64,000 nucleotides of DNA from Actinostola sp. cb2023 (GCA_033675265.1 JAUJYZ010001117.1:310001-374000); one strand, 5' to 3'. Shown: positions 1-11,997, numbered from the stretch's first letter. A program made the numbers and translations. Notes: generated by a model from the letters alone, not told the origin.

Positions 1-131
1 CGAAACAACTGGTTCCTGTTTACTGTATGAATAAAGGTACAGAACTTTGTAGAATGCGAACTAAATCTTTCATCTAGGCCTCATCAAGGATGTCACAGAA
101 TTTCTAAAATTCTCATACAAAACATGATTCT

Positions 132-322
132 AATAGGCGATTTTCATTATGGCGTCATATGACTACAACTACCAGAATGCTTTGGAAATTTTCTTTCTTA
201 TTCAGATTTTTATTCCCTCACGAGAATAGCAAGACAATTGGTGCCATTGTCTAACAAAAGAAAATGGGCAAAGCATTCTGGTACTTGTAGCCATACAGAC
301 GCCATCATGAAAATCGCCTATT
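132..322. repeat. MITE-like element with inverted ends
   Basis: The left end reads AATAGGCGATTTTCAT and the right end is its reverse complement ending at 322; ATGGCGTC / GACGCCAT pair just inside. About 190 bp with no coding potential. The family is not recognised. It lies downstream of the EXOSC1 stop codon. Confidence 0.65.
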
Positions 323-1210
323 CAAAATTGTAATCTTTGATTTTTTCAAATCTCTGCATTTAATGAAAAAGGAAGAAAGAAAAAAAAGAAACGGAAAAAA
401 AGAAAGGTAAATAAGAAAGAAAAAAAAGTAATCAAAAGAGGGACAACATATCAAACTGAAAAGACGCTATTGAAAACTCTTACTCTTTTATTTTACTTTA
501 TCTACTCTCAACGAATATCAGCTAAGAATTCACAGCGATATAGATATACATTGAATACTATATCTACTAGACAATGTAACTCTGAACATGCTAAACTGTG
601 TGGGTTTAGAATATTCCAACTAAGACCACTTCACCCAAGTCCACTTCACTTAGTCACGTTGGAAATCAATCCTCTTATAGTAGATAAGAAACCTATTAAA
701 ATAGTTCGAGCATTGGATTTGCAACCTAACAGCTTCAAAGGTCTAGAGCGAGAAAAAACGCGTTAAATTATGTATTCAGAGAATTACAGCCTCCAAAGAA
801 TCGGAACGACCTACAAAATACTGTTGTTTCATCTTTATGTATAAAACGAGTCCACGATTTCATCAAGCCTGCAATAATCTTCATGTTCGAGTGAAAATGT
901 GAAAAAAAAAGAACGAATGAGAAATGAACGAATGAGAAATGAACGAATGAGAAATGAACGAATGAGGAATGAATGAATGAGAAATGAATGAATGAAAAAG
1001 AGAATGATTTTCGATGATCTCTTTTGCACTATGAATTTTACTGTTTTTGACTTATTATTATCTAAGTTGTGTAATACAAGTTACAACCAGACTTATTTAA
1101 TTCAAGTGGGTCCTCCCATAATACTTCCTGTCAGCCAATATAATATTCTAATATGAATAGTTCAAGCATTATGTGGATCACATATGGTATCATCGTCTTG
1201 TAACAAGTCA
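323..1210. other. intergenic, no gene recognised
   Basis: Purine-rich, low-complexity sequence (about 355-435), then unremarkable AT-rich sequence. A short tandem repeat of a GAATGAGAAAT-type unit sits at about 895-1000. The open frames here have no family resemblance and run through low complexity. Confidence 0.6.
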
Positions 1211-4200
1211 TCATTGCTGTGGTTGTACTTTGGCGACTTTTCGTGACTCCTTTGACATGGTTTTGGGACACTGCATCTCACACCAACTGATTGGTACCAT
1301 AGTTGCTCCTACGAAAAGATGATGATTATAATAATAAAACCTCTGTATTTGAGAAGGGTTGGAGGCTCAAAAAGAGGGTCTGAGAATAACATCTCTGGTT
1401 CCCAGCACATGATTTTTGAATGGATAGGAAACTTGACTTTCATTGGGAATGAAGGAACTGACCAAACCTCCTTCAAAATTGTCAACTACGTACTAGCATG
1501 ATTTAATTATCACTGATTGCATTACCATGTGACTACTCCAGATGGAAGTCTGAAATTGAAATTAGACTCTAGACATCAAAGAAGCCACATATTTGATGTT
1601 TATGATTGACGTAAGTCTATTCCCAACTTATACAGTTCAACTTTCGTATGGAGTCATCGTTTAGTAATGCAAATGATTAACCACTCTATCAAATACTAGA
1701 CTGAATGCATTCCTTTAGTTGAACGAGAGTAATAAAACACCAGAGTTGAGTTGCATAAACCTAATGATTGGTGTAAATGGTAACGTCAGTCGTTAAAATA
1801 GTACAGTAAGTTTGACTGGATTTAACATTGGGTGTTAGCAGTTATACCCATTGTTAAGTTTTAAGCAACTCACCCAGGACCGTACATAGCACAGGGGCAG
1901 GGGGAAGTTGCCCCCCTAGCAAAGATACCAAGTACTGAGAACTGTACTATTTTTATTTATTTATTGATCATGTTATATACGTACTATCCCCCCCCCCCCC
2001 CCCCCCCTTCCCCCCTCCCCCCTTCAATTTTGGGTTATGTACGGCCCTGTCACCCCCAGATAAAGAGAACGAGGGAGTCTATTCACCAACCTGCTTCACT
2101 TTTAGCAAATACAACACCAAGGTTGTTATCTGCAGTGGATAACTGGTAAGAATGTGCATCACCAAGTGATGTCACTTTAGCCAGAACAATATCGCCTGGA
2201 CGAAAACACTTGTAGATCTCAACTCTGTCTTTCTCAGTAGCACGGACGTCTTCTTTCCTTATAGTTCCTCTGAATGGCTCTTGAAGTGCATTGGACTCTA
2301 CACCAAGTATAGAGACTTTACAAAACCTGGGATTTACACTGGTCACCTGATAGTGTAGAGGAAGGTACGTTTAGAAAGACAAACATCAATAATAACACTA
2401 TTAATGGTTAGTGAAGCTATACCAAACATTCAAAAGAGTTGAAATTACGTCCCGTTTTTTCAACCCACTTCATGGTGTTTTGAAATCTGGAGGAACTCCT
2501 ACATGTGTTTGGTGTATTACTGGTACTTGAAATTGGGAGATCTGGTGAAATGGGTGATCTGAGACAAGAGGATTTGTGGATACAAGCTGTAAATTAAATT
2601 CAGGCAAAAGTTTGGACTCAAAAAACTTATTCAAATTAATAAACAATATAAAATACCAACAATTCCATTTGGTCACAAGATCACCCAATTTCAACATTGT
2701 GAAAATAACTGTATAGGTGAATAAGGTGACAAGGACAGGTTGCCAGAATGGACTTTTTTTTATAAAAATATAACTGCAGTCATTGCCATTTTTGGTCAGA
2801 TTAATGGCCGTTATTTTAACATGATCGGTTCAGTGGCATCATGACCATTATAATTTTACTAGACACCAAACTAAGTTCAACTGTACTTACCTTACAAGTG
2901 ACAACAGATCCTATCCCAGGAACAATACTCTCTTGTTCCTCTCTTATCACACTTATCACTGGTTGCTGACAACAAAGACGACATTTACTAATTAATCCAG
3001 ATATGCACAATCTGTGAGATATATATATATACCATGGATCATCATTGTTCATAGTCCTCTACAAACAGTCACCTACATGTATAGCTTTTATGCATAAACA
3101 GCTATTTCAAAAAACGTTGATACTGAATACTGCATTCTAAATAGTGTATTCCAAGACCGAAATGCATTTTGGGAGTTGTGTAATATTGTCTAAAGTAATA
3201 TAATTAATAATATTTTACTTTATTTTTTAGTATATTCCGTCAGAAACAATATACTAGCTCCATATAGCGAGCAAATTGCTGTATATTTACCTTTTATTTC
3301 AAAATACTCAAAGCCATTGCCTGGACTGCCCGTGGTTCGCGCAAAGGCAATCAATCAAACAACGAGAAAGAAACAAGCCTTGAAGGGTTTCGTGGGTAGT
3401 CGGCATGTGTAAGTTGAATTTTAATTAATACAAAATCACTGTATTTTGGAACTGATATTCTAATTGAATCAAAAGGATTTTAAGCTTATTTATACAAATA
3501 AACAAGTCGTTTTGTGCCTTTTAGTTATATTTGTCTGACTCGGACATTTGACTCCGACATCTGACTCGGACTCGGATTTGACTCGGACTCGGATTTGACT
3601 CGGTCAGTCGGTGAACTCGGTTGCGATGGTTTTGAAACCATACTGTGACCTAAAAACATCTACATCTTGTTACGTCGGTAGTATCGTTAATAAATAAAAA
3701 GAAAAAAACAATAAATATATATATATTGATTTTAGAATAAAAGAAGTTGCAGTTGTCAATAGTAGTTTGGTTTATGCGTCTCGGTAATTGTACTCTAGGG
3801 TCAATCAGATGATATTCAACACATTATTATGCGAAAACAGCAAACCGTTAAAAATCGATATCACACTTTTTTTCTTCATCGATTTTTACCGATTTCCGTT
3901 AAAAATCGATAACAATCACTTGATTTTTATCGATTTGTATCGATATCGATTTTTATCGATTGACTACGTCGGGACTATTCAGTATGCAGTATTCAGTTTT
4001 CAACATTTTTTGAAATAGCTGTACATGTACCCCACGTTAGCTTGAATTTCAGCAGTCTCATGTTGTACAGACATCTCACTTGAAGAATTAGGCACCCCCC
4101 ATAGACAGACACATATTGTACAAAGTACATGTACAAGTGTATGTGGACACCTCCCATAGACAGACACCTATTGTACATGTATGTGGAAATCACCCATAGA

Positions 4201-4838
4201 CAGACACCTCTTGTATGTGGACATCACGACACCCATTGTATGTGGACACCTCCCATAGATCGACAGACACCTCATGTATCAACACCCCCATAGACAGACA
4301 CCTCTTGTATGTGGATGCCTCCCATAGACAGACACCTCTTGTATGTGGATGCCTCCCATAGACAGACACCTATTGTATGTGGATATCACCCATACTCAGC
4401 CCCCATAGACAGACACCTATTGTATGTGGACATCACCCATACTCAGCCCCCATAGACAGACACCTATTGTATGTGGACATCACCCATACTCAGCCCCCAT
4501 AGACAGACACCTATTGTATGTGGATATCACCCATACTCAGCCCCCATAGACAGACACCTCTAGTTTACTAACAAATCTCATGCAAACACGTGAACAGACA
4601 CTACTAATAAAGATCATAATACTGCAGACAGACAGACAGACACCTCTTCCTCCTGGGAGGAATAAATGTTCAACGCACTTACTTCTATTTCTGATCGTTG
4701 TACCACGTGCTTTAAGCCTGCCAAACACGAGTAGACGTACCCATGTCTAGAATATGTCCCATTACCTGGCTTGAACTGCTCTACACTACCTAAACGCTCG
4801 CCTGGTACCACTATAGAAACATCGGCGTCTAGGGACAT
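1211..4838 (-). CDS. EXOSC1: Exosome complex component CSL4 (EXOSC1), 4 exons
   Basis: Four minus-strand exons chain in phase: 4683-4838, 2891-2965, 2091-2346 and 1211-1308, giving 194 aa, close to the human protein (195 aa). CSL4 is a cap subunit of the RNA exosome, binding RNA and helping recruit or activate the nuclease in nucleus and cytoplasm. The N-terminal PGERLG and GNGTYSRHGYVYS stretches, the S1-like core with FRGTIRKEDVRATEKD and FRPGDIVLAKV, and the C-terminal MVPISWCEMQCPKT all match the metazoan protein as I remember it. Donors are GTAAGT (exons 1 and 2) and GTTGGT (exon 3); acceptors end in CAG or TAG. The start at 4838 is the only Met that precedes the PGERLG block. The introns carry a MITE, a minisatellite and a hAT-like element. 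No frame break was seen, and the gene looks functional. Confidence 0.95.
1875..2049. mobile_element. hAT-like MITE with C-tract, in EXOSC1 intron 3
   Basis: The ends are CAGGACCGTACATA and its near-complement TATGTACGGCCCTG. TCACC precedes the left end and follows the right end, a possible 5-bp target duplication. The inside is G/C-tract rich, with a run of C from about 1988. CAGG...CCTG termini with short internal sequence fit non-autonomous hAT elements. No transposase is present. Confidence 0.5.
3088..4018. mobile_element. MITE-type element with ACAGCTATTTC ends, in EXOSC1 intron 1
   Basis: ACAGCTATTTCAAAAAACG at the left (about 3098) is matched in reverse by TTTTTTGAAATAGCTGT at the right (about 4000-4021). 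ATACTGAATACTGCATTC pairs further in with the sequence near 3985. The inside holds degenerate tandem tracts (GACTCGGACTCGG at about 3535-3610, ATCGATTTTTATCGAT at about 3850-3960). A shorter relative sits at 26967-27262. The ends are followed by TA or AA, which hints at a mariner-type element. Confidence 0.55.
4085..4565. repeat. Minisatellite, CCCATAGACAGACACC core
   Basis: About a dozen copies of a core containing CCCATAGACAGACACCT followed by TTGTATGTGGA. Spacing is roughly 35 to 62 bp, with a higher-order form that adds CACCCATACTCAGCC. The array is in EXOSC1 intron 1 and ends about 120 bp from the exon 1 donor. Confidence 0.85.
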
Positions 4839-5028
4839 ACTTTTAGCAGTAATCGAAGTTAATCCTGGTTATGAAACTTTGTCCAGAAACTCACTAACTC
4901 AAATGCTCCGCCATTTTGTTTAGGTAAAAGTGTTCGCAGGCTCAAGTCAGGAAGCAGTGAATTGGGCTTCCTGTGGATCGGCGTTACTATGGTAACCTAT
5001 TGCTCTTTTTGTGATACTTGTTTTCAAA
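4839..5028. promoter_or_regulatory. Candidate bidirectional promoter between EXOSC1 and the C6orf163-like gene
   Basis: Only 190 bp separate the two divergent start codons. YY1-like CAAAATGGCGG motifs occur in both orientations: reverse at 4908-4918, and forward overlapping the plus-strand ATG at about 5025-5035. ETS-like GGAAG cores (about 4950 and, reversed, about 4967) lie between them. No TATA box stands out. The inference rests on geometry and motif sense; transcription starts were not measured. Confidence 0.6.
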
Positions 5029-8000
5029 ATGGCGGCGTATGTAGCAACTCATGATCGCTCTGTTTTACCCAAGAAATACGAAGATACAAAGGTCTGTGTG
5101 ATACAACGCTCTACACATGAAGACATATTAAGTAAGTAGAACTATGTGTAATCGTTTTACTGCTCTTTTTCAGCTTTATTTTTTATTTTTCTCAGAAAAA
5201 AGTGACTCGACAATTTTACTTTTCCAGTCATACTGAACTAATAAGATTACTGCCGATTTGTCGTCTTTTAGATGTCGGTAACGATATTTATCAAAAAATC
5301 TGTGATGACCACGACAAGGAGCGTGAAGCGGCGGTCGCTGATGTCGAAGAAAGACTACAAACTCGATCTGCACAAGAGAAAGCGAACGCTTTGAAAGAAG
5401 CGAAAGAAAATGCTGAATCAGAATTGGAAAAGGCTATGTTATCCGCTAAAAAGGCGCAGGTAGATACACCAACATTGTACATTTAGACAATTTTAAACTG
5501 TAGACCCTCAAATCAAATCAATATTGATGTATTAATATTAATGAATAAAGTATTATTATCAAGCTCTTACTAGTCTGCATAGCATAGTGTAATCAGCACC
5601 TGTACCTGTAAGGTGTGGCTCTTGTACTGAGATTAGAATCACTGGATTTAATGAGACCCTATTCCCAACCAATTGATATTGATGTATTAATATTAATGAC
5701 TAAAGTATTATTATCAAGCTCTTACTAGTCTGCATAGCGGCTCAAATGGGGTTCGGAAGGGTTCGGAGGGTGGAGGAGGGTTCGGAGGGGGTTTGGAATG
5801 GGGAGGGGGATTCCCCCCTCCACCCCTACTCTCCTCCTCCCCTCCCCTCCCACCCCCACCCATTTTGCGCCAATGCTACGCAGGCTAAGCTCTTACTGTC
5901 AGGCCTGGAGTAGTAGTGAGGCAAAGAGAGAGAAACATTATTATACATTAATTATTGTAACTTACTGATGTAGAACAGATTTCACCTATATCAGTATATG
6001 GCATGCTCAATAGGCTCCTCCTGCATGTGTGGGAGTACAATAGACGCCATCTACTGTATAGAACGACATTATTGCTCCCGTACACAATGGGAGAACCTGC
6101 TGAATACCAAAATGCAGAAGCAAAGATGACAACTACAACTACTTCTGAGTGACTTGTCTGTTTTAATAATAATAATAATAATATAATAATAATAATATTT
6201 TATTTATATAGCAAACTCTCCAGAAATGCCCAAGTGCGCTTTACTTAACCTAACACCCTACATCTCACAATGGCTAGATTGCAGAATTACTCCCCACTCC
6301 AGTACATTAGGTGGAAATACCCACAAGTCCACGTGTTAGTCCATATATGGTTTAAAAAAAATATATATATAAGAATTAATAAATATCTTTAAATAACCCG
6401 TTGATGCATTGACATCATAAAAGTTGCTTTGTTCTACTACTGTGAACAGAGAAACTCGCTCACACCCACACTTCTCTCCATCTAACATACTTTAGCGGGG
6501 GTATTCTGCAATTGCTCCGTCACAACTACCGAGCAGTGCCAGTGTAGACCCATCCTGTTCTAACTTCCACTTTCTTTGCACTTTCTTGTACTTACTGTAC
6601 TTACTCCCAAAAATGCCTTTGCAAGTACCTCAATGCTTTTGAATGGTGGATTATGCTCATTGTGACATATGTTCTTGTTAATGTACAGGAGAAAGCAGTC
6701 AAAGCTGAATCCAAAAGAGTAGAAGCATTAATGAAGAAATTAGCCCTTCAACAAGTACAGCAGGAGAAGGAAGAAGGAGACACAAGACTGTTACAAGCAG
6801 TTGAACAAGCAAGAAAGGAATTTGAAATAGAAAAAGCTGAAGTTGTCATAACGGCCAGAGAAGAAGGCAAAGCTGATGCTATTGAAGAAATCAAGAAGGT
6901 TACTGCTGCAGAAGAGGAGAAGAGAAAAAAGATCATTCTGAATGCTGAGAAAGAAAAGCAAGTAAGTCAAGTAGTAGTGTTTTATTTAGATGTCATTAAC
7001 TTTGACATAGTACTAGTCACTGTTGTGATATACAGTACCATTAGTTCTTATTTGTTTTCACAACGAAATATCCAGTATTAGTATTTACCAAATCAGTTGA
7101 TAGCAATTTTGGGCGGGTTTTGATTGGCTCCTGTAACTCGGAATATCCTTGGCTTGTTTTGGGACAAGATTCAAAATGGCATCTCGTTTTGCTACAGTCT
7201 CCGAATTTATTTGTTTAATAAAGTGCCATTTTTTATCCAACTGATTTGGTAAATACTAAAACAATAATTATCCCCCTCAGTGTCGGTGAGTAGTGGTGAA
7301 TATTTACCTTGCCGCTCGAGGACTCGCAGCTCGGTAATTATCCACCACTACTCACCTCCACTTCGGGGAATAATTGTTCACTAGTATGTAGTATCGTTGT
7401 GTACGGGAACCCTCAGAGGAATGGCTATTCAAATTAGTTTATTCAAATTCATTTGGCTTAGTAGTCATACATGCTTCGTACATATATATTATAATATTTT
7501 TGGAGATGTTAATGACACATTTGTTTAAATATAACAAAAAAAGGGTTGCAACCAACCGAATTGCCTTGCCGTGGCTCAGTGGGTTAGGTTTAGGATAATG
7601 GTAGGGCTTAAGGCAATGAAGTCATCGTAATTGGTGCCAGCTGTGAGGAGAACCAAAATCCTCACAAATTTCTAAGTCCCACATGTGTGTTCGGAAAACC
7701 TATTACGTAGTTGGTTAACCTGTGCACGACGATACTACCACTGGATAAGGATTGATCCAACAGTTAATCTAATCTTTGAACCATTTTTCAGCAAGCGATA
7801 AAAGCTGTCAAGGAAAGATTAAAAACAGAACAAACCCAGGCTGTGCAGGACATGCATAACCAATGTCAAACGGAATTAAATGAACGAATACAAGAAATAT
7901 GTGAAAAACACAAAGAAGAAATTAAAGAAATGGAAGCAAGAATAGAAAAAGAGAAAGATGAAGAGAAAAATCTGATTCATGAAATTGAGAAAGAGAAGGA

Positions 8001-8139
8001 ATCCAAAGCTCAGTTAGAAGAAAGACTGAAAATGATTGCTGAGTCATTTCAGACATTCATCAATACAACCAAGGGATTTGAAGAAGGACAATCTGATTTC
8101 TTGATTCCTGACATTATCCGCAACATGTTACACAGTTAA
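5029..8139 (+). CDS. C6orf163-like coiled-coil protein, 4 exons
   Basis: Exons 5029-5131, 5272-5459, 6689-6961 and 7792-8139 join in phase to 303 aa (human C6orf163 is about 329 aa). The N-terminus STHEDIL followed by NVGNDIYQK resembles human THKDILDIGADILKK as I remember it. The C-terminus FQTFINTTKGFEEG and DFLIP resembles FQKYINYTFPKL and DFILP. The middle is a long charged helix rich in E, K, A and Q, predicted coiled coil over about residues 45-270. There is no signal peptide or membrane segment. Molecular function is unknown. Donors are GTAAGT, GTAGAT and GTAAGT; acceptors are TTTTAG, TACAG and TTTCAG. A polyadenylation signal AATAAA lies 86 bp after the stop. Head-to-head placement with EXOSC1 suggests shared expression. 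Confidence 0.8.
5515..5890. repeat. Direct repeat plus inverted-end element in intron 2 of the C6orf163-like gene
   Basis: A roughly 60-bp segment (ATTGATGTATTAATATTAAT to CTAGTCTGCATAGC) occurs at about 5521-5585 and again at about 5680-5740. The second copy runs into a G-tract/C-tract inverted structure: GCATAGCGGCTCAAATGGGG against CCCATTTTGCGCCAATGC, ending near 5885. It is probably a small MITE with a duplicated flank. Confidence 0.5.
6160..6350. repeat. Dispersed TTTATTTATATAGC repeat fragment
   Basis: (AAT)n is followed by TTTTATTTATATAGCAAA and AAGTGCGCTTTACTTAACC. Related starts occur at about 27120, 44620 (on to 45030) and 49285. The pattern 'tatatagcgc ... gcgctttaca' is a common short dispersed repeat in marine invertebrates (general knowledge). 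It may be SINE- or MITE-derived. Confidence 0.45.
7078..7385. repeat. Two adjacent inverted-repeat elements in intron 3 of the C6orf163-like gene
   Basis: TATTTACCAAATCAGTTG (about 7080) and its reverse complement (about 7239-7257) bound a 180-bp MITE-like unit. Directly after it, GTGAGTAGTGGTGAATA (about 7285) pairs with TAATTATCCACCACTACTCAC (about 7335-7355), a second palindrome centred on CGCTCGAGGACTCGCAG. Confidence 0.6.
7555..7720 (+). repeat. Possible tRNA-derived SINE fragment
   Basis: GCCGTGGCTCAGTGGGTTAG resembles a pol III A box (TGGCTCAGTGG). No clear B box or complete cloverleaf follows. It could be a degenerate SINE head in an intron; confidence is low. Confidence 0.3.
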
Positions 8140-8224
8140 TTCCTGTAGTCTGGCTCTCCTTGATCCCATATATCCTATAAAACACAGCTTAACTGCATGC
8201 AACATAGTATTTAGTATGTTTAGA

Positions 8225-8230
8225 AATAAA
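8225..8230 (+). terminator. Polyadenylation signal of the C6orf163-like gene
   Basis: AATAAA lies 86 bp after the TAA stop, followed by a T-rich stretch. It is the first canonical signal downstream of the gene. Confidence 0.6.
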
Positions 8231-8449
8231 TTGGATTTTAATTATTTACAATTATTCATGTGTTTTCTTATTTTCTTTCTCTTGTTCTTTCTTTCTTTTT
8301 CTTCCATTTTTTTGTTTGTTTCTATCAGTCTTTTTCCTCAATCCATTCATTCCCATATTCTGTTCATTCAATACAAGCAAAGAAAAGGGAGAAAGAAAGA
8401 TAAATGGTAAAAATGCAAAAAAATATATATTTCTTCTCTATCTTTTGTT

Positions 8450-10065
8450 TCTAGGACCTTACACCATAGATAGATCTACGTCAATAAGTATATTTGGCAT
8501 TTAAATAGACCAAATGCAATAATGGTGTCGATCTGCTCTCATTCAGGTGAAAATGCTTTTGTGTTTTCACACTGAACACCAGGTTAGTCAGTCCAGAACA
8601 ATGGCAATTGAAATTGGATGCCATTATTGCATTCGGTCTATATTTCGAAATTTTAAAATAGTTCACGAGAAATTTAAAATCGACAGAGATGCTAATAATA
8701 ACAAATGGCGGGGTTCCTGTGGTATTGTTGGCATGACACAGGGATCCCACCTTGGAGAAAAATAATCGTCTTCGATTTTCTCGCTAACTTGCGGTTTTTC
8801 CAGGCACGAGGTTTCAAGATGCCAAAAAAACTGCTAAAAATCGGCCAAATCGCAGCGATTTCAAGTGATACTTAGTCTGCAATAACTCCTTTCTTGTTTC
8901 TGAAAATATTTTTCTTGATAAAATAACTTTTTAATTTTTTGACTTTTCTTCTCCCAAAAAACGGAAAAACGAAAATATCTAAAATCTAAAATATCAGTAA
9001 AAAACAGCAAACAGAATGAGAAAGGCGTTGAAAAAACAAAGAATGACTTTGAAATTACGCGATTTGGCCGAGTTTTAGCCGAGATCAGTTTGGACTCTCA
9101 AATCTTGAAAAAATCACAGGGATCCCAAATCCATACCATTTCTTTTTGCACGCATTTTTCTCCTGTTTAAAAGCACTTATCGAAAAGCAAACAACGCACA
9201 CGACAGCCTATCGAGATAGCTTTAAATCGCTGAACAAAAAGAAATTTGAAACTTTGCTTATTTGCTGAGAAAACGGCGGTTAAAGTCAAAATTTCCAAAA
9301 TCGACAAAAAGCCCGTTTTTCACGATGTGCCAAAATTTTGCGAAATTACTTCGATCTTAACAAAATCCACAACGTTGGAAAGCTTACAGTGATGGCTACA
9401 AGCATCTGCAATTAGATTTATATAAAACGCTAAGTGAAAAAAATTATAAGGGAAAACGTGTGATGCACCAGCTACGCCTAGCCTGGAAAAACCGCAAAAA
9501 AATCACGCTTTTTGCCTTTCCCCCCTACTTTTAGGTTTCTGTTTGTAATCAAACTTACACCATAAATAGACTTACGTCAATAGGTATCTTTGGCGTTGAA
9601 ATATTTCGAAATTTTAAAATAGTTCACGAGAAAATCGACAGAGATGCTATACTGATAGACAACAATAACAAATGGCGGGGTTCCTGTGGTATTGTGGGCA
9701 TGACACAGGGATCCCACCTTGGAGAAAAACAATCGTCTTCGATTTTCTCTGCTTTTTTGTTGGTTTCCAAAGCGTTGCACCTTTTCCGTTATAACATCTT
9801 CACATTATACGTTTTTATAAATCTAACTGCAGATTCTTGTAGCCATCACTGTAAGCTTTCCATCGATGTGTATGAAAATTTCCCAAAATTTTGGCACATC
9901 GTGAAAAACGGCCTTTTTGTCGATTTGGGAAATTTTGATTTTAACCGCCTTTTTCTCAGCAAATAAGCAAAGTTTCAAAATTATTTTTGTTCAACGATTT
10001 AAAGCTATCCTTATAGAGTGTAATGGGCGTTGTTTGCTTTTCCAAAACTGCGCACGCAGTTTCTT
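8450..10065. repeat. Fold-back repeat region related to the 29.2-35.0 kb array
   Basis: Contains the same modules as the large array: GACACAGGGATCCCACCTTGG (about 8736 and 9703), GCGATTTGGCCGAG (about 9059), and TTTGCACGCATTTTTCTCCTG (about 9147). The second half (about 9780-10060) runs as reverse complement of about 9180-9420. These are diverged copies of one palindromic family. The short open frames here shadow the repeat and are not genes. Confidence 0.7.
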
Positions 10066-10135
10066 ACTATCCAACTGATGAAGACTGTTGATTTACAGTC
10101 GAAACGTCTGAATAAAAAAGCTAAAGTCAGAGGCA
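10066..10135. repeat. Short dispersed tail (ACAGTCGAAACGTCTG motif)
   Basis: CTGATGAAGACTGTTGATTTACAGTCGAAACGTCTGAATAAA-type sequence. Such 'gaagat...cgaaacgtc' tails are common 3' ends of retroelement fragments in invertebrate introns (general knowledge). A related CGAAACGTCTG occurs near 27690. Confidence 0.35.
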
Positions 10136-10201
10136 AAAGTATATCTTTAATTTAAAACATGAATCCTGACTGCAAGTTCAACATTTTAAAAATCTTCATA
10201 C

Positions 10202-11404
10202 CTTTTAGATTTTGTTCCTGTCTCACTCTTTGCTTTGGGCGTGGTGTCTTCTAAATCAGATAACGACGGTGAGTAGAGTCCATCAGAAGTATTTTCCTCA
10301 TCAGATTCATCTGAGATTATCGTGCCGAGTGGGGGTAGATTTGCAATATTGCATTGTACAGCAATATCAACCTGATCAGCAGACACTTGTATATCTATTT
10401 GAAACATCAACAAAATACCAGGATTATTATAAAATACTTTTAAGTTGTTTCTTCTTCTTTGCAGTGCGAAGTTATAAGTTATATAATGGACCCTTTTAAT
10501 AAACCAGTCTATCCATCTATCTATCCATCCATTCATTCATGCATCCATCCATCCATCCATCCATCCATCCATCCATCCATCCATCCATCCATCCATCCAT
10601 CCATCCATCCATCCATCCATCCATCCATCCATCCATCCATCCATCCATCCATCCATCCATCCATCCATCCATCCATCTATCTATCTATCTATTTATCTAC
10701 AGTTACCTTTGTTTCGTCTTTCTGGTTTTTGAATTCGAAGACTTTTCTGAGTGGCTTTGTTAACCAATATAGGCATCGCGCTCTCCGGTGCGGACTGTTC
10801 ACGACCAGGGTCACTAGACAGTGTTGAATCGGCACCCAGATCGTCTGCTGTCCCTTCGTCGTGCGTTGAAGCAATCCGTTTCATGGTCTGGTTGAAACAG
10901 ACAAAGCAGATTAAACATCGTAACAACAAGTAACGATTATCGAACCTAAACTTACTCACTCTATGCGCACGTAATTTTGTAAGAGCAGTCCCACTTCTTG
11001 CAGTTCGTGGTGTACTCGTCGTACTCGTGTATGTGCAAGTCGATGTTGATAGCGCCGGAGATCGTGTACCAGATGTAATTTTCCTGGCTTTCTGAAGCTG
11101 CTCTGGGGTTGGAATTGGCCGTGGATGGATGGAATGGCTCCCTTTTTCAACACAAGTCTGCTAGTAAACCCGGCTAATTTGGCTGCATAACTCTCATAAT
11201 CTGACTACATATGTGGCCATGACCTGGAGTCCACGATTTTGGGTCGCGCTTTCTCAGCACGAACTGATTCCACTTCAGGCATAAGTGATCATCCCTTGGA
11301 AATTTGTGTAAACTTACGCCGTCTGCATTAGTTTTGTCACAAAACATGACAACACAACGTTTGCCGGGCTCGCGCTTTCGCTTTTGACCGCAAGAACTCG
11401 CCAT
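10202..11404 (-). pseudogene. THAP-domain gene, frame-broken and 3'-truncated
   Basis: The first Met is at 11404. THAP proteins are C2CH zinc-finger DNA binders. The domain starts well: CVVMFC gives the first Cys pair, then SLHKFP, LKWNQFVLR, and GHGHICS gives the third Cys. The frame then breaks near 11184. The continuation (YAAKLAGFTSRLVLKKGAIP) is in another frame, and the ligand His expected after ICS is absent. A second shift follows near 11100, before a PTPEQLQKARKIT stretch that leads into the exon 1 donor at 10960. Exon 2 (10707-10887) and exon 3 (10202-10394, with VDIAVQCNIANLPPLG and an acidic SDESDEEN tract) keep phase. The rest of the gene is missing: repeats start just downstream. 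It could be a pseudogene, or in part assembly indels. Confidence 0.7.
10501..10700. repeat. (CCAT)n microsatellite
   Basis: Nearly pure CCAT over about 150 bp, degenerating to CTAT at the right. It lies in the intron between THAP exons 2 and 3. The Pro-Ser-Ile-His frames across it are repeat artefacts. Confidence 0.95.
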
Positions 11405-11997
11405 TGTGAAGCCCGGCCGGTGGGAAGCGCGCCAATGAATGTTCTAAAGATTAGAAATCACTGCGTTTCGAGTATTGTTCAACTCCCTTTATTTAATCAG
11501 TTATCATACGATACATTTTACGCCAGTACATTGTGTAATACTGTCTATCTTTAGAATTATTTATCTTGACTCCTGATCCTATTCGTATCTACCTTGGAGT
11601 ACGTATACTTTGCATATCTCTCACACACCTGTGACGTCATCGATGGCGTGACCACAAATCAGATCGTTTTCTGTCACGCAGGAAAAATTGCTCTTTCAAA
11701 CTCGAATCGCGCCGTCAAAAAGCATTTTAGAAAACATATTTTTCCTTAGACCTGGTCTCCAGAGGTCACTTAATCTTACAAAGTTGTCAAAATTGCTTTA
11801 AAATTAGCCGAGACTTGCCCTTTAAGTTCGCTAGAGACAAAGAGTAAACAAAGGGTAGTTGACCCTCAGCAGTAGAGTGGCAATGGTTGCTAATAAAAAT
11901 ATGACTTCAGTGAGTCTTAAAAAGAGGGGCTTATTTTTGAGATATTTTATAATTGTAGGGGCTTATAATCTTAATTTTACGGTAGGTTAATACATTA
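11405..11997. other. Intergenic between the THAP and TRIM genes
   Basis: No gene, repeat array or RNA was recognised. TGTGACGTCATCGATGGCG at about 11630 contains a CRE-like TGACGTCA. It lies upstream of the THAP start and downstream of the TRIM stop, so it could hold the THAP promoter; that is only positional inference. Confidence 0.45.

Noticed and set aside
7555..7720. A tRNA gene
   Set aside because: Only an A-box-like stretch; no B box or cloverleaf.
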